DNA of 64,000 nucleotides from assembly GCA_003508835.1 (NCBI GenBank), contig PUFA01000070.1, positions 4,030,001 to 4,094,000 of the forward strand. Reading direction: 5' to 3'. How positions within the stretch are numbered: the stretch's first letter is position 1; the number at the start of each line of letters is the position of its first letter. Position numbers and translations under genes: made by a program. The notes beneath the pieces were generated by a model that made no database searches, was not told where the DNA came from, and saw nothing but the letters and a program-made list of their open reading frames with translations. This document shows positions 33,695 through 45,545 of this stretch, one piece after another. This DNA is from Eonycteris spelaea. Lineage: Eukaryota; Chordata; Mammalia; Chiroptera; Pteropodidae.

Positions 33695-33835
33695 TATAAT
33701 GACTTATAACAACAGTAGCAAATCTTTAAAGGTGCATACTACGCATCAAGCAGTAGTAATTCTAAATGTTTTACATATAATTGCTCATTTAATCTACATA
33801 ACCATTCCACAGGATAGGTATAAAGCTTGCCATTT
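33695..33835 (-). repeat. MIR core, antisense
   Basis: 'GTGCATACTACGCATCAAGCAGTAGTAATTCTAAATGTTTTACATATAATTGCTCATTTAATCTACATAACCATTCCACAGGATAGGTATAAAG' (33732-33825) matches the reversed MIR 'ctatgtgccaggcactgtgctaagcactttacat...aaccctatgaggtaggtac'. Weaker similarity may continue to about 33975. Confidence 0.8.
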
Positions 33836-33989
33836 GACCAAATCCTATCAGTGAGAGCCCTAAAAGTGAATGCACGATTTCTACATGCGAACTGACCCAA
33901 AACAAGCAAGGCGAGACCTGAACAGAAATCCCTAGTAAGAGAGCCAGTGGCTCCCAATGGCCTAGCCTCCTTGGTTTTGATCAAGCACC

Positions 33990-34095
33990 TCCCTTCTCTA
34001 GTTCAAACTGCTATTTCTCCAGAATTAACTAAGTGGAAATAAATGAGGAGGGAGGGAGGTGAGGAAGAAATAAAAGGGAAACTTAATTTTTTGTC
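33990..34095. other. Short unassigned spacer
   Basis: Purine-rich around 34044-34080. No recognised repeat. Confidence 0.3.
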
Positions 34096-34097
34096 AC

Positions 34098-34475
34098 ATC
34101 CCACACCCTGACTACTTCTCATCAAGTCTACTGACCTACTTGTAATTCCCACACCTATCTTATGTCCCATGACTTTTACATCATCCAGGGCCCCTTATCC
34201 CCTTTCTCAGCTTTCAACAGAGCCACAACTTCCTCTTGGAATTTTTTCCTGAGTCAAATGTCTCTCTCTCATCTCCCTCTACCCACCTCTATGCTCAGAA
34301 CTCGCTGTGCATGTTCCCTATACCATGGAATTCCTGGTTTTGTTTTTATTTTTTGTCAATCTCCCCTTTTAAACTTTCAGCATCTTTAGACCACGGCTGA
34401 CATCTGCTTTCCTGGTGTCTGATAAAAAGCTGGCTGGGCTGCTGCAGACAAGCAATAAATGTTTACTGACTGAGG
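34098..34475 (+). repeat. L2 LINE 3' portion, sense
   Basis: 'CTTCCTCTTGGAATTTTTTCCTGAGTC', 'CTCTATGCTCAGAACTCGCTGTGCATG', 'TTAGACCACGGCTGACATCTGC' and the end 'GCAATAAATGTTTACTGACTGAGG' fit the L2 3' order. Confidence 0.65.
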
Positions 34476-34479
34476 AACT

Positions 34480-36305
34480 AAGGAAAGCATTGCTCCTGGT
34501 AGAAGGCACATCATTTCTCACCACCCCCCAAACAATGCCCTTGCAGAAGCAGCAGGATGAAAGAATTAGGAGAGGCAGGAAGGAGCCCCTGCACTGGCAG
34601 GGAGCTAGCTGTCTGATTAGTTAGACTTAGAAGAGAAATTTCTGGGAGCTTTGCTTCCAGCCCTAGAATTTAAACTTGCATCTTTTTCAATAAAGCAAAA
34701 ATCATCACTACCACCTATGACCAAGCTTGCATTTAATCCTGGGACTTCTCACTTCATTAATATACAAGTTTCTGAATAGCTTTTTTTAAGTTTAGTGAAA
34801 GGCTGCTCACAATGTTTTCAGCAGAGTTTCTGTTCTGAGAGTTACTTTTTCTCTACGGGGCAAATCACATTTGGTTTTCTTTTAGTCTTCAAATAAATGC
34901 TGTTTAAAAGGCTGGAGGCATTGAAGGTGAAGAGAGAAGGATACATCTAGAAGTTGTTAATCAATATGGAATTTCTCTGAGTGACCTCAGCATTTTTCAC
35001 ATTTCCACAGGTCTCCTTGGAGATGGTTGCTATGATCACTCAGTGTCCCTGGCTAAAATCTTCAAAACGTGGATCGCTGCTTTTATTCTTTTTCATCTCC
35101 TCTTTATGAGCTGTTTTTTCCCCCTCACACAGTTTCTTTATGAATGCAATCAGCTCATTTTTTTTATCACATAATATTCCATACAAATAGAATACCTCCA
35201 TTCTTTTGGTTCCTCTGAAAACGCTTTTATTTGGATTATAGCACTGGGAGCGCATTAGGAATACCATTTATATTTTTATGTTTCCTGGTTCCTTGAAAGT
35301 AAATTATTCATATGGCTGTCCACCCTGCCTACCTCATCTTTTCAAAAATACTAATCTGCACTGGAAGGAAACTGAGCATTGACCATAAAAACACCCCACC
35401 TGGTTGATTCTTCTTATGTTGCTTATTAAATAAGCTCCTGGCTTGGAATATCTCAAGATTAAATTTAAATGTATGTAACTTTTCTATTTCCCCTTTTAAC
35501 TAAAGTTAATAAAAATATACTTTTTTTTTTTACTCTACATGCACTATTCACATTTCAAATACCTCAATTTCATGATGGTTACTTCTTACAACTGTGTAAG
35601 AGGAAAAAGAACACAGAAGTGCTGTAAACGAAAACAAAATCTAAGTATCAACAGCGAATAACCAGGGAAAGCCAAACATGCAACATCCGAAAACCACCTT
35701 AGCACTCTCCAAGCAAGGTTAGATGCTTTGTTGAAGTCTAGAATTCAAATGTAAATTACAAAATAGATCCTTTAGGGGGTTTTCACAGTCCTAATTATGT
35801 AAATCTGCAGAATAGGGAACACATCTAGATGAAAGAAGGTAAGGAAAAAATACATAGTAAATGGATCATAGGAAATGGTTTTTAGACATAAATGTGTAGG
35901 GTCTCCTGTAGCTGCCGTTTTTTAAAAGAAGAGCAACTCAGGGACAAAGACTAAAATTCAAATTTCAAAGAAGGCAATGCCCGTGCGGCAGGATTGTAAT
36001 CATGTGAATCAGTGGCAACGTGATACAAAGGCCTTTTATTAGTGCAAGTTACACATGTAAAAGAATGCAAATTTTATTTTGTTCGTGTAAAAAAAAAGTG
36101 CTAGCTAAATTTAGGCTAGTTATTTTTATTTTTAACAACATTAAACTGTAATAGATTTTGTAAGTACTTATACATTAGAAATTAATACTTTTGGACCGCT
36201 TTTAAGCATTTCCTTAACATATAGGATTAAATCATCAAGAATCCATGGAGCCCGTGAGCTGATAAATCAAGTTTGGTCACTAAAAACAAAAAGGAACAGA
36301 TAAAC
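34480..36305. other. Repeat-poor block, nothing recognised
   Basis: About 1.8 kb of AT-rich sequence with no recognised repeat, exon or RNA. A poly-T run is at 35521-35530 and an A run at 36089-36098. Confidence 0.35.
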
Positions 36306-36307
36306 GG

Positions 36308-36700
36308 CTAGAATTCATTCATTTGTTCATTAAATCAACAACACTTGATGAACGCTCATTTTGTACCAGGCACTATGGTTGGCATTTGGGATGTAAAGGT
36401 GATTAAGACCTGTCTTAACCACCCCTTAAGGACTACGTGGGAAAAGACAGAACCATAAATAGATACCTGCAGTATGATAAAGTACAATCGCGGAGGCATA
36501 AAACAGGATACATAATTCAGTCTTTAAAAAGGAACAAGAGCTGATATGAAAAAGTTTTATGAGAATTGTAGTTTCATTGTCCTGAATGCCAAGTTCAATA
36601 CTGCTGACACAAAAATTCTATTCACCTAGAGATGAACACTGCCCTGAAGGAGCTTATACCCAAGCACAGGGGACAGGAAGGAAAAATAACAAGTGCTTCT
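36308..36700 (-). repeat. L2 LINE 3' portion, antisense
   Basis: 'AATTCATTCATTTGTTCATTAAATCAACAACACTTGATGAACGCTCATTTTGTACCAGGCACTATGG' (36311-36377) is a clear reversed L2 terminus. 'CCTGAAGGAGCTTATACCC' near 36643 is a second reversed L2 motif. Confidence 0.88.
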
Positions 36701-36929
36701 CAAACTATCAGTGATAAAAATTGAATCCTTCACACTTCCAAAAAAAAATTTTTTTCTTTAACTAGAAAATAAAAAATAAAAATTCTAAATACTTACCTTC
36801 AATTTTTGTACTCATCTTATGCAGGACCAATATCATACATCTCGGTCCACAGACAAGCACCCACCTCAATAAAGTATTATAAGTGCTCAAATAAAAGTAT
36901 ATAAGCTGCTGTCACATAGGAGAAAAATG

Positions 36930-37175
36930 ATCCGTTTATGGGGAGAGAGAGTTAACCTAAGGAAAGCTTTCTAGAAGACGTAACCCTTGAACTATGTCTT
37001 TAAAAAGTAAAATTAACCAGAAAAAAAAAATACAGTAAGGCATAGACAAAATAGTATTCCAGGTAGAAAGAGTAACACACTGAGTCAGGAAAAGCAAGAA
37101 TTTCTATATAATTGAGTAATGAGGGAAGGAGGAGGCCAGTCCAAGGAGGGTCTTACAAGTGGGTTATGTGCCTCT
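36930..37175 (-). repeat. L2 internal portion, antisense
   Basis: 'AGGAAAGCTTTCTAGAAGACGTAACCCTTGAACTATGTCTTTAAAAAG', 'AGTATTCCAGGTAGAAAGAG' and 'GGCCAGTCCAAGGAGGGTCTTACAAG' correspond to the antisense L2 body, likely the continuation of the copy at 36308. Confidence 0.75.
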
Positions 37176-37524
37176 TTTGGTGAAATTTCATAAAAAGGAC
37201 TGAAAAAAGAAAGCAGCTGATTCCCTTGCTGAGTATTTAAAATATTATTACAAAAACAGCAACTCCAGAGACAGCCACAAGTGAATTTAATCCTTCTGGG
37301 CAGGGCTCATTAAATACCACCTTAATTTACATGAGTTCCTCTTTCTTCAGAGCCGGTGTTACAGGGCTGGGCTGCCTGTCAAATACTGGAGAAAAATTCC
37401 CATCGTGCCAGACCTAGAGAAAGTTTTCAGATATGAAGGGTAGGGTTTACGGTCCTTTTATTTTTTTATTTTTGTTTTGTTTTTATTTTTCCATCTCTCT
37501 TTTAGATGGGTATTGCAGTAAGGA

Positions 37525-37748
37525 GTAAGTTGTGTCTAGAACTGACTTTCACTTGCCCATGACCTTGACAATTTACCAACCCTTTCTGTTTCCTCAACTC
37601 TAAAAGAGGGACAGTGGCAGTCCTACCTCACAGGGTTATCATACTGTGAGGATTAAGTGAGTTACTACAAGCAAAGCACTCATAACAGTGTCCGACAACT
37701 GTAGGTGATCAGTAAGTGTCGCTGCGTTATTAATATCATTAAAAATAA
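37525..37748 (+). repeat. MIR, sense
   Basis: 'GTCTAGAACTGACTTTCACTTGCCCATGACCTTGAC', 'CAACCCTTTCTGTTTCCTCAACTCTAAAAG', 'CCTACCTCACAGGGTTATCATACTGTGAGGATTAAGTGAG' (37623-37662) and 'GATCAGTAAGTGTCGCTGCGTTATTAATATCATT' give the MIR order. Confidence 0.9.
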
Positions 37749-37749
37749 A

Positions 37750-39455
37750 AAGAAATGGATGGATAAATAATATCCGTCTTCCCCACTCCCTTCCCTGTGT
37801 CATTCATGTAAGTATCTAAAAGTAGGGCCAAGTAGGCTCCCTAATTCTAACCCTGAACATCATCCAGTATTTCTCCAACATCACTACAAACCTAAACATG
37901 TATTACAGGTGGAGAAAATAGAGCTAATTATAGGTCTCCGAAGTAAAATGACTAAGGAAAATCAATAGAGAAGCGCTTATTTTCTGTCTTGATCCTACCT
38001 TAGTTATTCCTAAAATTAGAAGCCAGTAGTTTTGGGTTATGAAAGACACTTCCTCTGTGAAAGGAAACCGGAATGAGACAAGACCGTTTAGGCAGGCTTT
38101 ATTTAAAACATTTAGCACTTCTTAGAAATGTAAAGTAATCAGGGTGATGCTTAAATATTTTAAAGTCTGAGATGGTTGCTCAGAGTTCACTGAGAGCTGG
38201 ACAACAAATGGGGACTACAGAATAAGCAATGTGGTGCCGCTTCACAAAGGCTTAAGCAAGTGGGTGTAGTAAGCTGGGGTCAGGAATGTAAGAGTTTATC
38301 TTAATTTAGCAGCTGCAGAGCTGGCAGCAGCCAAATCTAGTAAAGTCTTTTCAGGGAGATCAGTTTAGGGCACAGCCGTCTAGTCTAGACAAAACACCAT
38401 CACAACATGAATGGGCACAGAGACTCCCCACTATCAGTACAAATTCCAGAGAGAGAATCAAGGCTGCCTTAGACGCTGCCGGTACATCAGCAGAAACAAG
38501 AAATCTAGAGGACAAAGTGTTCTGGGATCCAACTTAAGGATGCTAAGGGCACTTTGCAAAGCATTCAGTAGGCTTTTAGCATCTTGGGTAAAGTTATTCG
38601 GTTTTTTTCCCCTTGTACTTCAAACTTATTGTCAAGTGTATTGTTTCTGAGACCCATTTCCTTCTCTGTTCTCCCAACACGTCCACATCTTCACCCCAAA
38701 GTTGTAAGGACAAATGTTAAACCTCTTCAGCACTGGAGAAGAGACCCTTTAAACTCTCCATTGCTCCCACCTATCAAAAGGCTGACCTATGAGAAATTAA
38801 TAATGTCCCTGAAACACAAAAAAAATTATATTGGTTTTACCATCACTTGCAGAGAATACATAAAAGCACGAGAAAATATTATTATGGTATCTATAACCAT
38901 GGTCAACAATGTCTGCACCCTGCATTTGCTTTCATCATTTTTAACCTCTTAATTATGCTTTGCTACTATGTCTAATAGATATTACTAAAACATCAGGTTC
39001 CATGTATATATTTTTCCTTAACGACAACATACCATGACTTGAATGTGTTTCAAAATACCCAGTATTACCGTACCTGTCCCTGTAGAGAGAGGAATATAGG
39101 CAGTGGCCTGCCAAAGCTTGCAAGTTCAAAATGGGGCAGAAGAGGCTGGGAAAGTAATTGTGCTGTGCTCTGTTACTCTGGAATGCTATATTTAACAGTC
39201 AAGTACAGTAAGAAGGATAGTCGACTAAAGAAGATAAAATAGTAGTTTTTATATCAGTGACCTTGAGGTAGGAATGAACACAAAACAGAAGACATAGACA
39301 TATTTAGTTAAAATAACTGGACTGCCAGAGATTGAGGAAACAGTTTCCTGCTAATAATATCTGACAATGCAAAACAACTGTTAAGTAGCACTAATCTTAC
39401 CAAAATTACAAGTCTCAAGTCTCCAAGTTGGATTTTGAACTTAACCTTGTTGGTG
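37750..39455. other. Unassigned sequence, no gene seen
   Basis: About 1.7 kb without a confident repeat. The 122-codon plus ORF at 38584-38952 and 79-codon ORF at 38411-38650 have no recognisable domain; the first starts within a run of hydrophobic codons but shows no family similarity I know. Confidence 0.35.
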
Positions 39456-39457
39456 TC

Positions 39458-39574
39458 ATTCAATCATCCAATCAAGCATTTATAAAACATGTACTGATTA
39501 TCAGCATTGCATTTGACTCTCTAGAGTAAATAAAAGATAAACAGAAGACACAAACCCTTTCTGACAGAAATTTA
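39458..39574 (-). repeat. L2 3'-end fragment, antisense, split by LTR
   Basis: 'TCAATCATCCAATCAAGCATTTATAAAACATGTACTGATTATCAGCATTGC' (39461-39511) then 'CTGACAGAAATTTATACTCT' fits the reversed L2. The text after the LTR ('TAAATAATTATAAGCAAGTGGTAAATAAG') could be its continuation. Confidence 0.6.
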
Positions 39575-39579
39575 TACTC

Positions 39580-39917
39580 TGATGATTAATTTTACGTGTC
39601 AACTTGGACAAGCTATAGTACCCCAGAAATGTAATCAACACGCTAATCTAGGTGCCACTGTGAATGTCTTCTGTAGATATGTACCACCAGTTGACTTTAA
39701 GTAAAAGAGATTACCCTCAATAATGTGAATGGGCCTCAATCACCTGAAAGGCCTTAGGTGCAAAAACTAAGGTTTCTCGGAGAGAAGGAATTCTGCCTCA
39801 AGACTGTGCCATCAATTCCTGCCTGCACTTCCAGCCTGTTGGCCTACTCTATAGATTCTGGACTTACTGAAATACATCCTGTTGGTTCTATTTCTCTAGA
39901 AAACCCTGACTGATAAA
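39580..39917 (+). mobile_element. MLT1-like (MaLR-type) solo LTR, sense
   Basis: Starts TGATGATTAATTTTACGTGT and includes 'CCAGTTGACTTTAAGTAAAAGAG', 'ATGTGAATGGGCCTCAATCACC', 'CTGAAAGGCCTTAGGTGC', 'AGAAGGAATTCTGCCTCAAGACTG' and ends in 'GGTTCTATTTCTCTAGAAAACCCTGACTGATAAA'. Flanking pentamers TACTC (39575-39579) and CACTC (39918-39922) could be a decayed 5-bp target duplication. Same broad LTR type as 19197-19584 but a different subfamily. Confidence 0.82.
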
Positions 39918-39924
39918 CACTCGT

Positions 39925-40460
39925 ATAAATAATTATAAGCAAGTGGTAAATAAGAAGAACAAATTGGTTCAAAGATTCCTTAGAAATGCCATTGCCAAGA
40001 GCACACACCCAGATGATTCTGGTATAACGGTACAATTTCTACAATGGCGCCAGGTCCAAAAGAGGAACACAGGAGTGCCTATATTTGCGTGGGGTAGTCA
40101 GAGAGAATTAAAAATATCTGAGATTTGAAATAAGGACATACAGGGAATTGACTGCAGGAAAAGGAAAAACACACAAAATTGTAAAGAGAGGTTAGAATGA
40201 AGAGTGTATCTGTTGGACTATGAAGTAAAAGGACAGAATGAAGGTGAGGGGACAGAACAAATGATGTGGTGGGAAATAAAGGGGGCTGCAAACGGAGGGC
40301 TGTGTCTGCATGTGAGAAAGAGCCAGCAAGACCAGGCTCCAATCAGCTTATGCCCTCATAAATTACACAGCAGCTCAATTTTTGTTGATTTATAAATGCA
40401 TAAATGAATGCTAATGGGTTACATTAGATTGTCATTGTAAAGATGTGTAGTTAAAAAGAA
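39925..40460. other. Unassigned spacer
   Basis: About 540 bases with no confident repeat or exon. Overlapping short ORFs on both strands (for example 40079-40342 minus) are chance. Confidence 0.35.
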
Positions 40461-40467
40461 AAGCAGA

Positions 40468-42190
40468 ACAAGTTTAGCAAAGGCAGGATACAAGATCAAT
40501 GTACAAGAATCGACTTTTTCTCTATATTAACAATGAACAATCTGAAAAGAAAATTAGGAAAACAATCACATTCACATTATGCAACAAAAATAAAATATTT
40601 AGGAAAAACTTAAACAAGTATACTTGTACACCGAAAACTATAAAACATTGTTGAAAGTTATTAAAGAAATCCAAAAAAGTGGAAAGACATCTCATGTTCA
40701 TAGAGCAAAGACTTTATATTGTTATGAAACAACAGTCTCTAAATTACCTACAGATTCAATGCAATCTCTATCAAAGTCTCAACTAGTTTGATTTTTTGCA
40801 AAAACTGACAATCCTGAAATTCTTATGGAAATGGAAAGTCATGCAGGATGGCAAAAAAAAAAAAAAGAAAAAAAAAGAAAAAAAGGAAAAAAAAACCTTA
40901 AAAAGAACAAAGTTGGAGATTCATGCTTCAAAACTACTACAAAGCTACAATAAACAAGACGTGTGGTACTGACATGAGAATTACATATACATTAATGCAA
41001 CAGAACTGAGAATCTAGATATAAACTTTCACACTTATGGCTAATTGATTTTCAACAGATGACAAGAAAATTCAATGGTGAAAGAACAGTCTTCAACAAAT
41101 GGGGCTAGACTCCTAAAAGAGAACAAATAAATATTTATGACCTTACATGATACAGTGGTTTCTGAGATATGGCACCAAAACCACAGTGACAAAAGAAAGA
41201 ATAGGTTAAGCTGGACTTCATGAAAACTAAAAACATTTGTGTCTCATAGAATACCATCAAGAAAATGAAAAGGCAACCCAAAGAATGAGAGAAAATATTT
41301 GCAAGTCATATATCTTAAAAGGGATTTGTATACAGGAAAAAAAAAAAAAACCCTTAAAACTCAATGATAAAGACAAATAGCTCAATTTAAAAATGGACAA
41401 AGAATGTGAATAGAAGATATACAAATGGCCGGGAAGCACATGAAAGATGCACAACATAGTTAGCCATCAGAGAGATTCAAATCAAAACCAAAAAGTCAGA
41501 TAATAACAACTGTTGGTGAGAATGTGAAGAAAATTAGACCCTCACATATTGTTGTTGGGAACATAAAATGGTAATCACTTTGGAAAACAATTAGGCATTT
41601 CTAAAAATGCAAAATAAAGAATTAACCATATGACTCAGCAATTCCATTCCTCAGTAAGTACCCAAGATAACTGAAAGTACACATCCCTACAAAAATTTGT
41701 ACACAAGTATTCATGCAACATCATTCATAATAGTTAAATCAAACAAACTCAACGTCCATCAACAGATGAATAAACAAAATCAGTAGTCCATACAATGGAC
41801 TTACTCACTCTAAAAAGTAATGAAGTACTGATACATGCTACCACATGTATCAGATGAACCCTGAAAAGATATGCTTAATGAAGTCAGTCAGTCACAAGAG
41901 ACCACACATTGTATGATTCTATAGATGTGAAATGTCCAGAATAGACTAATCCAGAGAGATAGAAAGTAGAGTAGTGATTGCTTGGGGTTGGGGTAAAGTG
42001 CAGCATAGAGGAGAGGTATTGGGATGATTGATAATGGGTAAGGAGTTTCTTTGGGGAGAGAAAATGTTCTAAATGCAGATTGTAGAGACAATTGCACAAC
42101 TCTGTGAATATACTAAAAACCACTGAACCCCTTTAAATGTGTGAATTTTATGGTATGTAAAATATATTCCAATAAAGCTGTAAAAAGCAG
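40468..42190 (+). mobile_element. Truncated L1 (ORF2 3' half plus 3' UTR), sense
   Basis: About 1.7 kb of L1: 'GGATACAAGATCAATGTACAAG', 'AACAATGAACAATCTGAAAAG', 'TGTACACCGAAAACTATAAAACATTG', 'CTACAGATTCAATGCAATCTC', 'AAGCTACAATAAACAAGACGTGTGGTACTG', 'AACAAATGGGGCTAGACTCC', then the 3' UTR with 'GAGTAGTGATTGCTTGGGGTTGG', 'CTAAAAACCACTGAACCC' and a terminal 'CCAATAAAGCTGTAAAAAG'. Frames are broken by an A-rich expansion at 40854-40895 and many stops. Confidence 0.95.
40854..40895. repeat. A-rich tract inside L1
   Basis: A runs separated by single or double G at the place where L1 has short A-rich coding text, so this is later slippage growth. Confidence 0.9.
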
Positions 42191-42191
42191 G

Positions 42192-43038
42192 GAGAGGAAG
42201 TAGTTAGATGATAAAACCAGATTAATCATATTTTCAAAATAAAGAGGTGTTAAAGGTTAGGTGCTACTGGATCTCCCCTGGCTACTCTCCATACTCAACC
42301 CCTCAGGGATAAAAAAAAAATAGCCCAGCCTCCGATTTGAGCAGAGTCATACAAGGACTGAAGGCATCTGGAGATGAATTATTTGAATCTCGGCACTCCA
42401 GAGACATTGTTCTTGAATTCCTATTATTTTGCACCCAGAGCTACCCTATATCCTGGTTGTTCAACTCTTCCTAAATTCTGTCTTCCATTATGAGAATTCT
42501 AATAAATTCCTCCTTTCTTACTTATTAAAGTATCCCATTTTGGTTTCCATTGGGAAGAGATGGATTTTCTTTTCGATATTCAGGAAGGTTGGCAGACAGA
42601 TACAAGTACCATGAAATTTATTAAAACACAGTGCAACATATAAACTAATTTTGCTTGAAGAACTTATGATACAGAGTAATGATACTGATAGGTTAGTATA
42701 TAAATTGTTGTTCTTACTTTACCAAGCAGAGATCAAATAAGCTTTTTTCAATGACATTGACATAGTGCTCACTATACATTTAAGCAAGCCACACAGATAT
42801 AAAGATATAAATATTGTACTATCTAACACTTTAAGAACAGGAGGGACGGATAAATCCAATTATTAGGATACTGCTCATAAATCTTACTAGCCTAGACAGT
42901 GTTTCTTAAATTTTAATAATGGATGGACCCTTTTGATAATAATGAATCCTGAAAAATAATTTTAGAAACCTCAGATTGAGAAATCTGGTGTCATAATTGT
43001 CAACATAAGAAATGTCCAGTTTTTTTTTTTACAGGAGT
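42192..43038. other. Unassigned spacer
   Basis: About 850 bases with no confident repeat. Weak L2/MER-like text at 42750-43000 is not delimitable. Confidence 0.35.
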
Positions 43039-43039
43039 A

Positions 43040-43390
43040 GAGAATTTTTATAGGAGTTTATTTGAGCAAAAATGACAATATATGCCAGGAAGCAAGATCT
43101 CAAATGCTCCCCAGACGAAAAGTTCTGTAGCTTCTCCTTGCTTTTGAAATTAAGCAGGGAAATACACGGAGGTGGGAGAAAGCAAAGTGGGGACTGGACT
43201 ACAGAACAGTTTACAAGACTCCATGCTCTCTTGAGGTTCATATCCCCTTGGGGGGGGGGGTATTGCTTCTGGCATTTCAAAGGTGTGTTAACCTAGATGC
43301 ATAACAACAATGGCCAGTGATAGGCCTGGGGTATGACTCCCCACCATGACCCTGCCCAGTTGGGAATTTCTAATCAAATCACACTGCCAA
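43040..43390 (-). mobile_element. ERV LTR (family X), antisense
   Basis: Its reverse complement aligns in order with the LTR at 49030-49410. Shared blocks are the start near 'GATTAGAAATTCCCAACTGGGCAGGGTCAT' versus 'AATTTCTAACTGGACAGGTCAT', 'ATGCATCTAGGTTAACACACCT' versus 'GTGCATCTAGTTAATGATGCCT', and 'GGGGAGCATTTGAGATCTTGCTTCC' versus 'GGGGAGCATCTGAGATCTTGCTTTCC', then a GGCTCAAATAA-type end. A poly-G run at 43250-43260 was added later. Old and non-coding; the 74-codon plus ORF and 83-codon minus ORF inside it are chance. Confidence 0.75.
43250..43260. repeat. Poly-G run (11)
   Basis: Homopolymer run within the antisense LTR. It is absent from the sense copy at 49 kb. Confidence 0.9.
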
Positions 43391-43464
43391 GTTCTTTCCA
43401 TAGAACCCTTTGTTCGTCTACATAATTTTAGCTTCATGATGGTTAGTGGTACCAATTTGATTGT

Positions 43465-43915
43465 AAACACAAATGTAAATATGACTGGAAATAACCCAAT
43501 GCCCATCAAAGGGTAAATAAATAAACAAAATGTAGAATCCATACAATGAATACTACTCAGCAATGCAAAGAAATAAACTACTGACTCTGCTATAATATGA
43601 TGAACCTCAAAAACATTACATTCAGTGAAAGCAGATGCAAAATACCATATATTCTTTGATTCCATTTTTATACAATGTCTAGAAAAGGTAAATTTATAGA
43701 GACAGCAGATCAGTGGTTGCCTAGGGCTATGGTGGGATCCAGGGATTAACTACATAAAAATATGAGGGAACAACTTTTAGGGGTAATAAAAATGTTTTAA
43801 ACCTGACTGCAATGATGACTGTACAACTCTGTAAATTTATAATAAAAGTCATATAAACGTGTACTCACTGGGTGAAATTTAAATTCACGCGAATAAAGTT
43901 ATTTTTTAAAAAGTC
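43465..43915 (+). mobile_element. L1 3' end, sense
   Basis: 'AAATAACCCAATGCCCATCAAAG', 'CATACAATGAATACTACTCAGCAATGCAAAG', 'CAGATCAGTGGTTGCCTAGGGC', 'GGGTAATAAAAATGTTTTAAACCTGACTG' and a final 'CGCGAATAAAGTTATTTTTTAAAAAG' form a standard L1 3' end. The minus 125-codon ORF 43288-43665 runs across the L1/LTR boundary and is chance. Confidence 0.9.
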
Positions 43916-43919
43916 AATG

Positions 43920-44125
43920 CAGGGCAACAATCTGTCAGGAGGTCATCATATAAACCAAAATATGCCACTTTAAGATCACACAGAAAACTTTTTAAAAATG
44001 CATAAAGAAGGTGCAAACTGTCTTCCTAGGCAGTATTTTTCTAAGTGTTGAGATCTTGCTTCCAGGTGTATCCTCTGTTTGACTCAAATAAACCATTATA
44101 AAAATTATCTATAGATTTGAACCTT
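43920..44125 (+). mobile_element. ERV LTR-like 3' fragment, sense
   Basis: The segment 'TTGAGATCTTGCTTCCAGGTG', '..TTTGACTCAAATAAACCATTATAAAAATTATCTATAG' (44049-44114) matches the 3' part of the LTR at 49318-49390 in order and orientation. The upstream part matches poorly, so it may be another subfamily of the same LTR. Confidence 0.6.
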
Positions 44126-45335
44126 TCTTATGTCTATGAATTTAGGGACCTCAGAGAATGCCCTCACAGATCCCTACGTGGCTATTGAGAAAAATTTCCC
44201 CAAAGGTACAAGATAGTCTTTGCAAAGTTCTCTGGGGACCTAAATATTTTTATCCATTTTGCATGTACACGAGAAGACAAAACAAACAAAAAATCAGAAA
44301 TGTCTCATTCTCATTTAACTGACAATCTTTCTAGAATGCTTTATACAAAAGTCTTACGCTTTTGTTATATTTGCGTTTATTCTCATGTGAGCTTTTTTTT
44401 AAAAGTAAGAATACATGTTTTTAAAAGAAACCTATAGTTCTACAACCTTCGTTCAAACTTTCATTTTAACCTATGAGCTTCATGGACTCTCCCTTTTCTA
44501 GTAAAACTCTAGACCCTTCTCTAGGTTATATTAACCCTCTGCCTGTTATAAAGAGTAAAACTAGTTCTTCCAGTTTGTTGTTTGCCTTATTTTATTTTGG
44601 TTTCTTTTTTCTGTGTGTAAAAGTTATTAATTTTATCACAGTTGACTGTCAGTCTTCCCAGTTTTTTTTTTCCTATACTTTCAAGAATACAAGTTATCCT
44701 CCATGAGCCTGACTGGTTCTAACCTTTGAAAACACAATGCCCTAAGCACACCGTGTTGATGACTCAGGCTCACCTCCATAAACACCAAGTACTACATTCT
44801 GCTGTGCTATGGCTCCAACACAGCAGAAGGGCTTACTGAGGTATGTGGGAGTGTCTGTGCCTCCATTAAATAGCCCCAGGCTGCTGTGACTTAAGTCTTT
44901 CCGGTGCTGTCATCCTGTCTGTTGTTATTTTTCACTTCCGTCTGTGGGCCTGCTTACAGCAAGCACCCCTCCCCACTTTCCCATGTACTCACTACTCTGT
45001 TCTATGAATTAGAAAACAGACTTGCTAGTTTCGAGGTATGTATAAATCAAAGCTGGGACTTGAAGTTTTCAGTAAAGCTTTTAGACTCCCCAGTATGAAA
45101 ATTGCATAAGCCTGGTGCATACAGTTGGCTTTTTCAAACAATGGTCCTTTACCAAAACAGTTGGACCATGTACTATTACTGAGCTGAGACTCAGCTCAGC
45201 TCTTATCAACTCAACGAGAATGACAGCTCAGTCATCAAATAACCTGGACACATGTAGCTACTACCTTATCTTGTGCCTAAATTTTGATAAATAATCATAT
45301 GCTTTGTTTTGTAATTGAATATTGCATGGTTCGCA
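44126..45335. other. Unassigned sequence
   Basis: About 1.2 kb without a confident repeat. The short ORFs (44473-44706, 44904-45098) have no domain. Confidence 0.35.
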
Positions 45336-45337
45336 AT

Positions 45338-45545
45338 TATCTTCTATTGAGATAAACTGACATATAATATTAGTTTCAGATGTACGTGATTCGATTTGTG
45401 TATATATTGCAAAATGATCACCACAATAAGTCTAGTTAAACCCATCACTACATGGTTACATTTTTTTTTCCTGGTGATGAGAACTTTTCAGATCTACTCA
45501 GCAACGTTCAAATATATAATACAGTATCATAATTCTTTTTAACAA
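45338..45545 (-). mobile_element. L1 3' UTR fragment, antisense
   Basis: 'TCTATTGAGATAAACTGACATATAATATTAGTTTCAGATGTACGTGATTCGATTTGTGTATATATTGCAAAATGATCACCACAATAAGTCTAGTTAA' (45344-45440) is a reversed L1M 3' UTR. It is followed by 'ACTTTTCAGATCTACTCAGC'. Confidence 0.85.

Noticed and set aside
38584..38952. 122-codon plus ORF
   Set aside because: No domain or splice context, and the overlapping 79-codon ORF in another frame is equally plausible.
43288..43665. 125-codon minus ORF
   Set aside because: Crosses the boundary between an LTR and an antisense reading of an L1 3' end.
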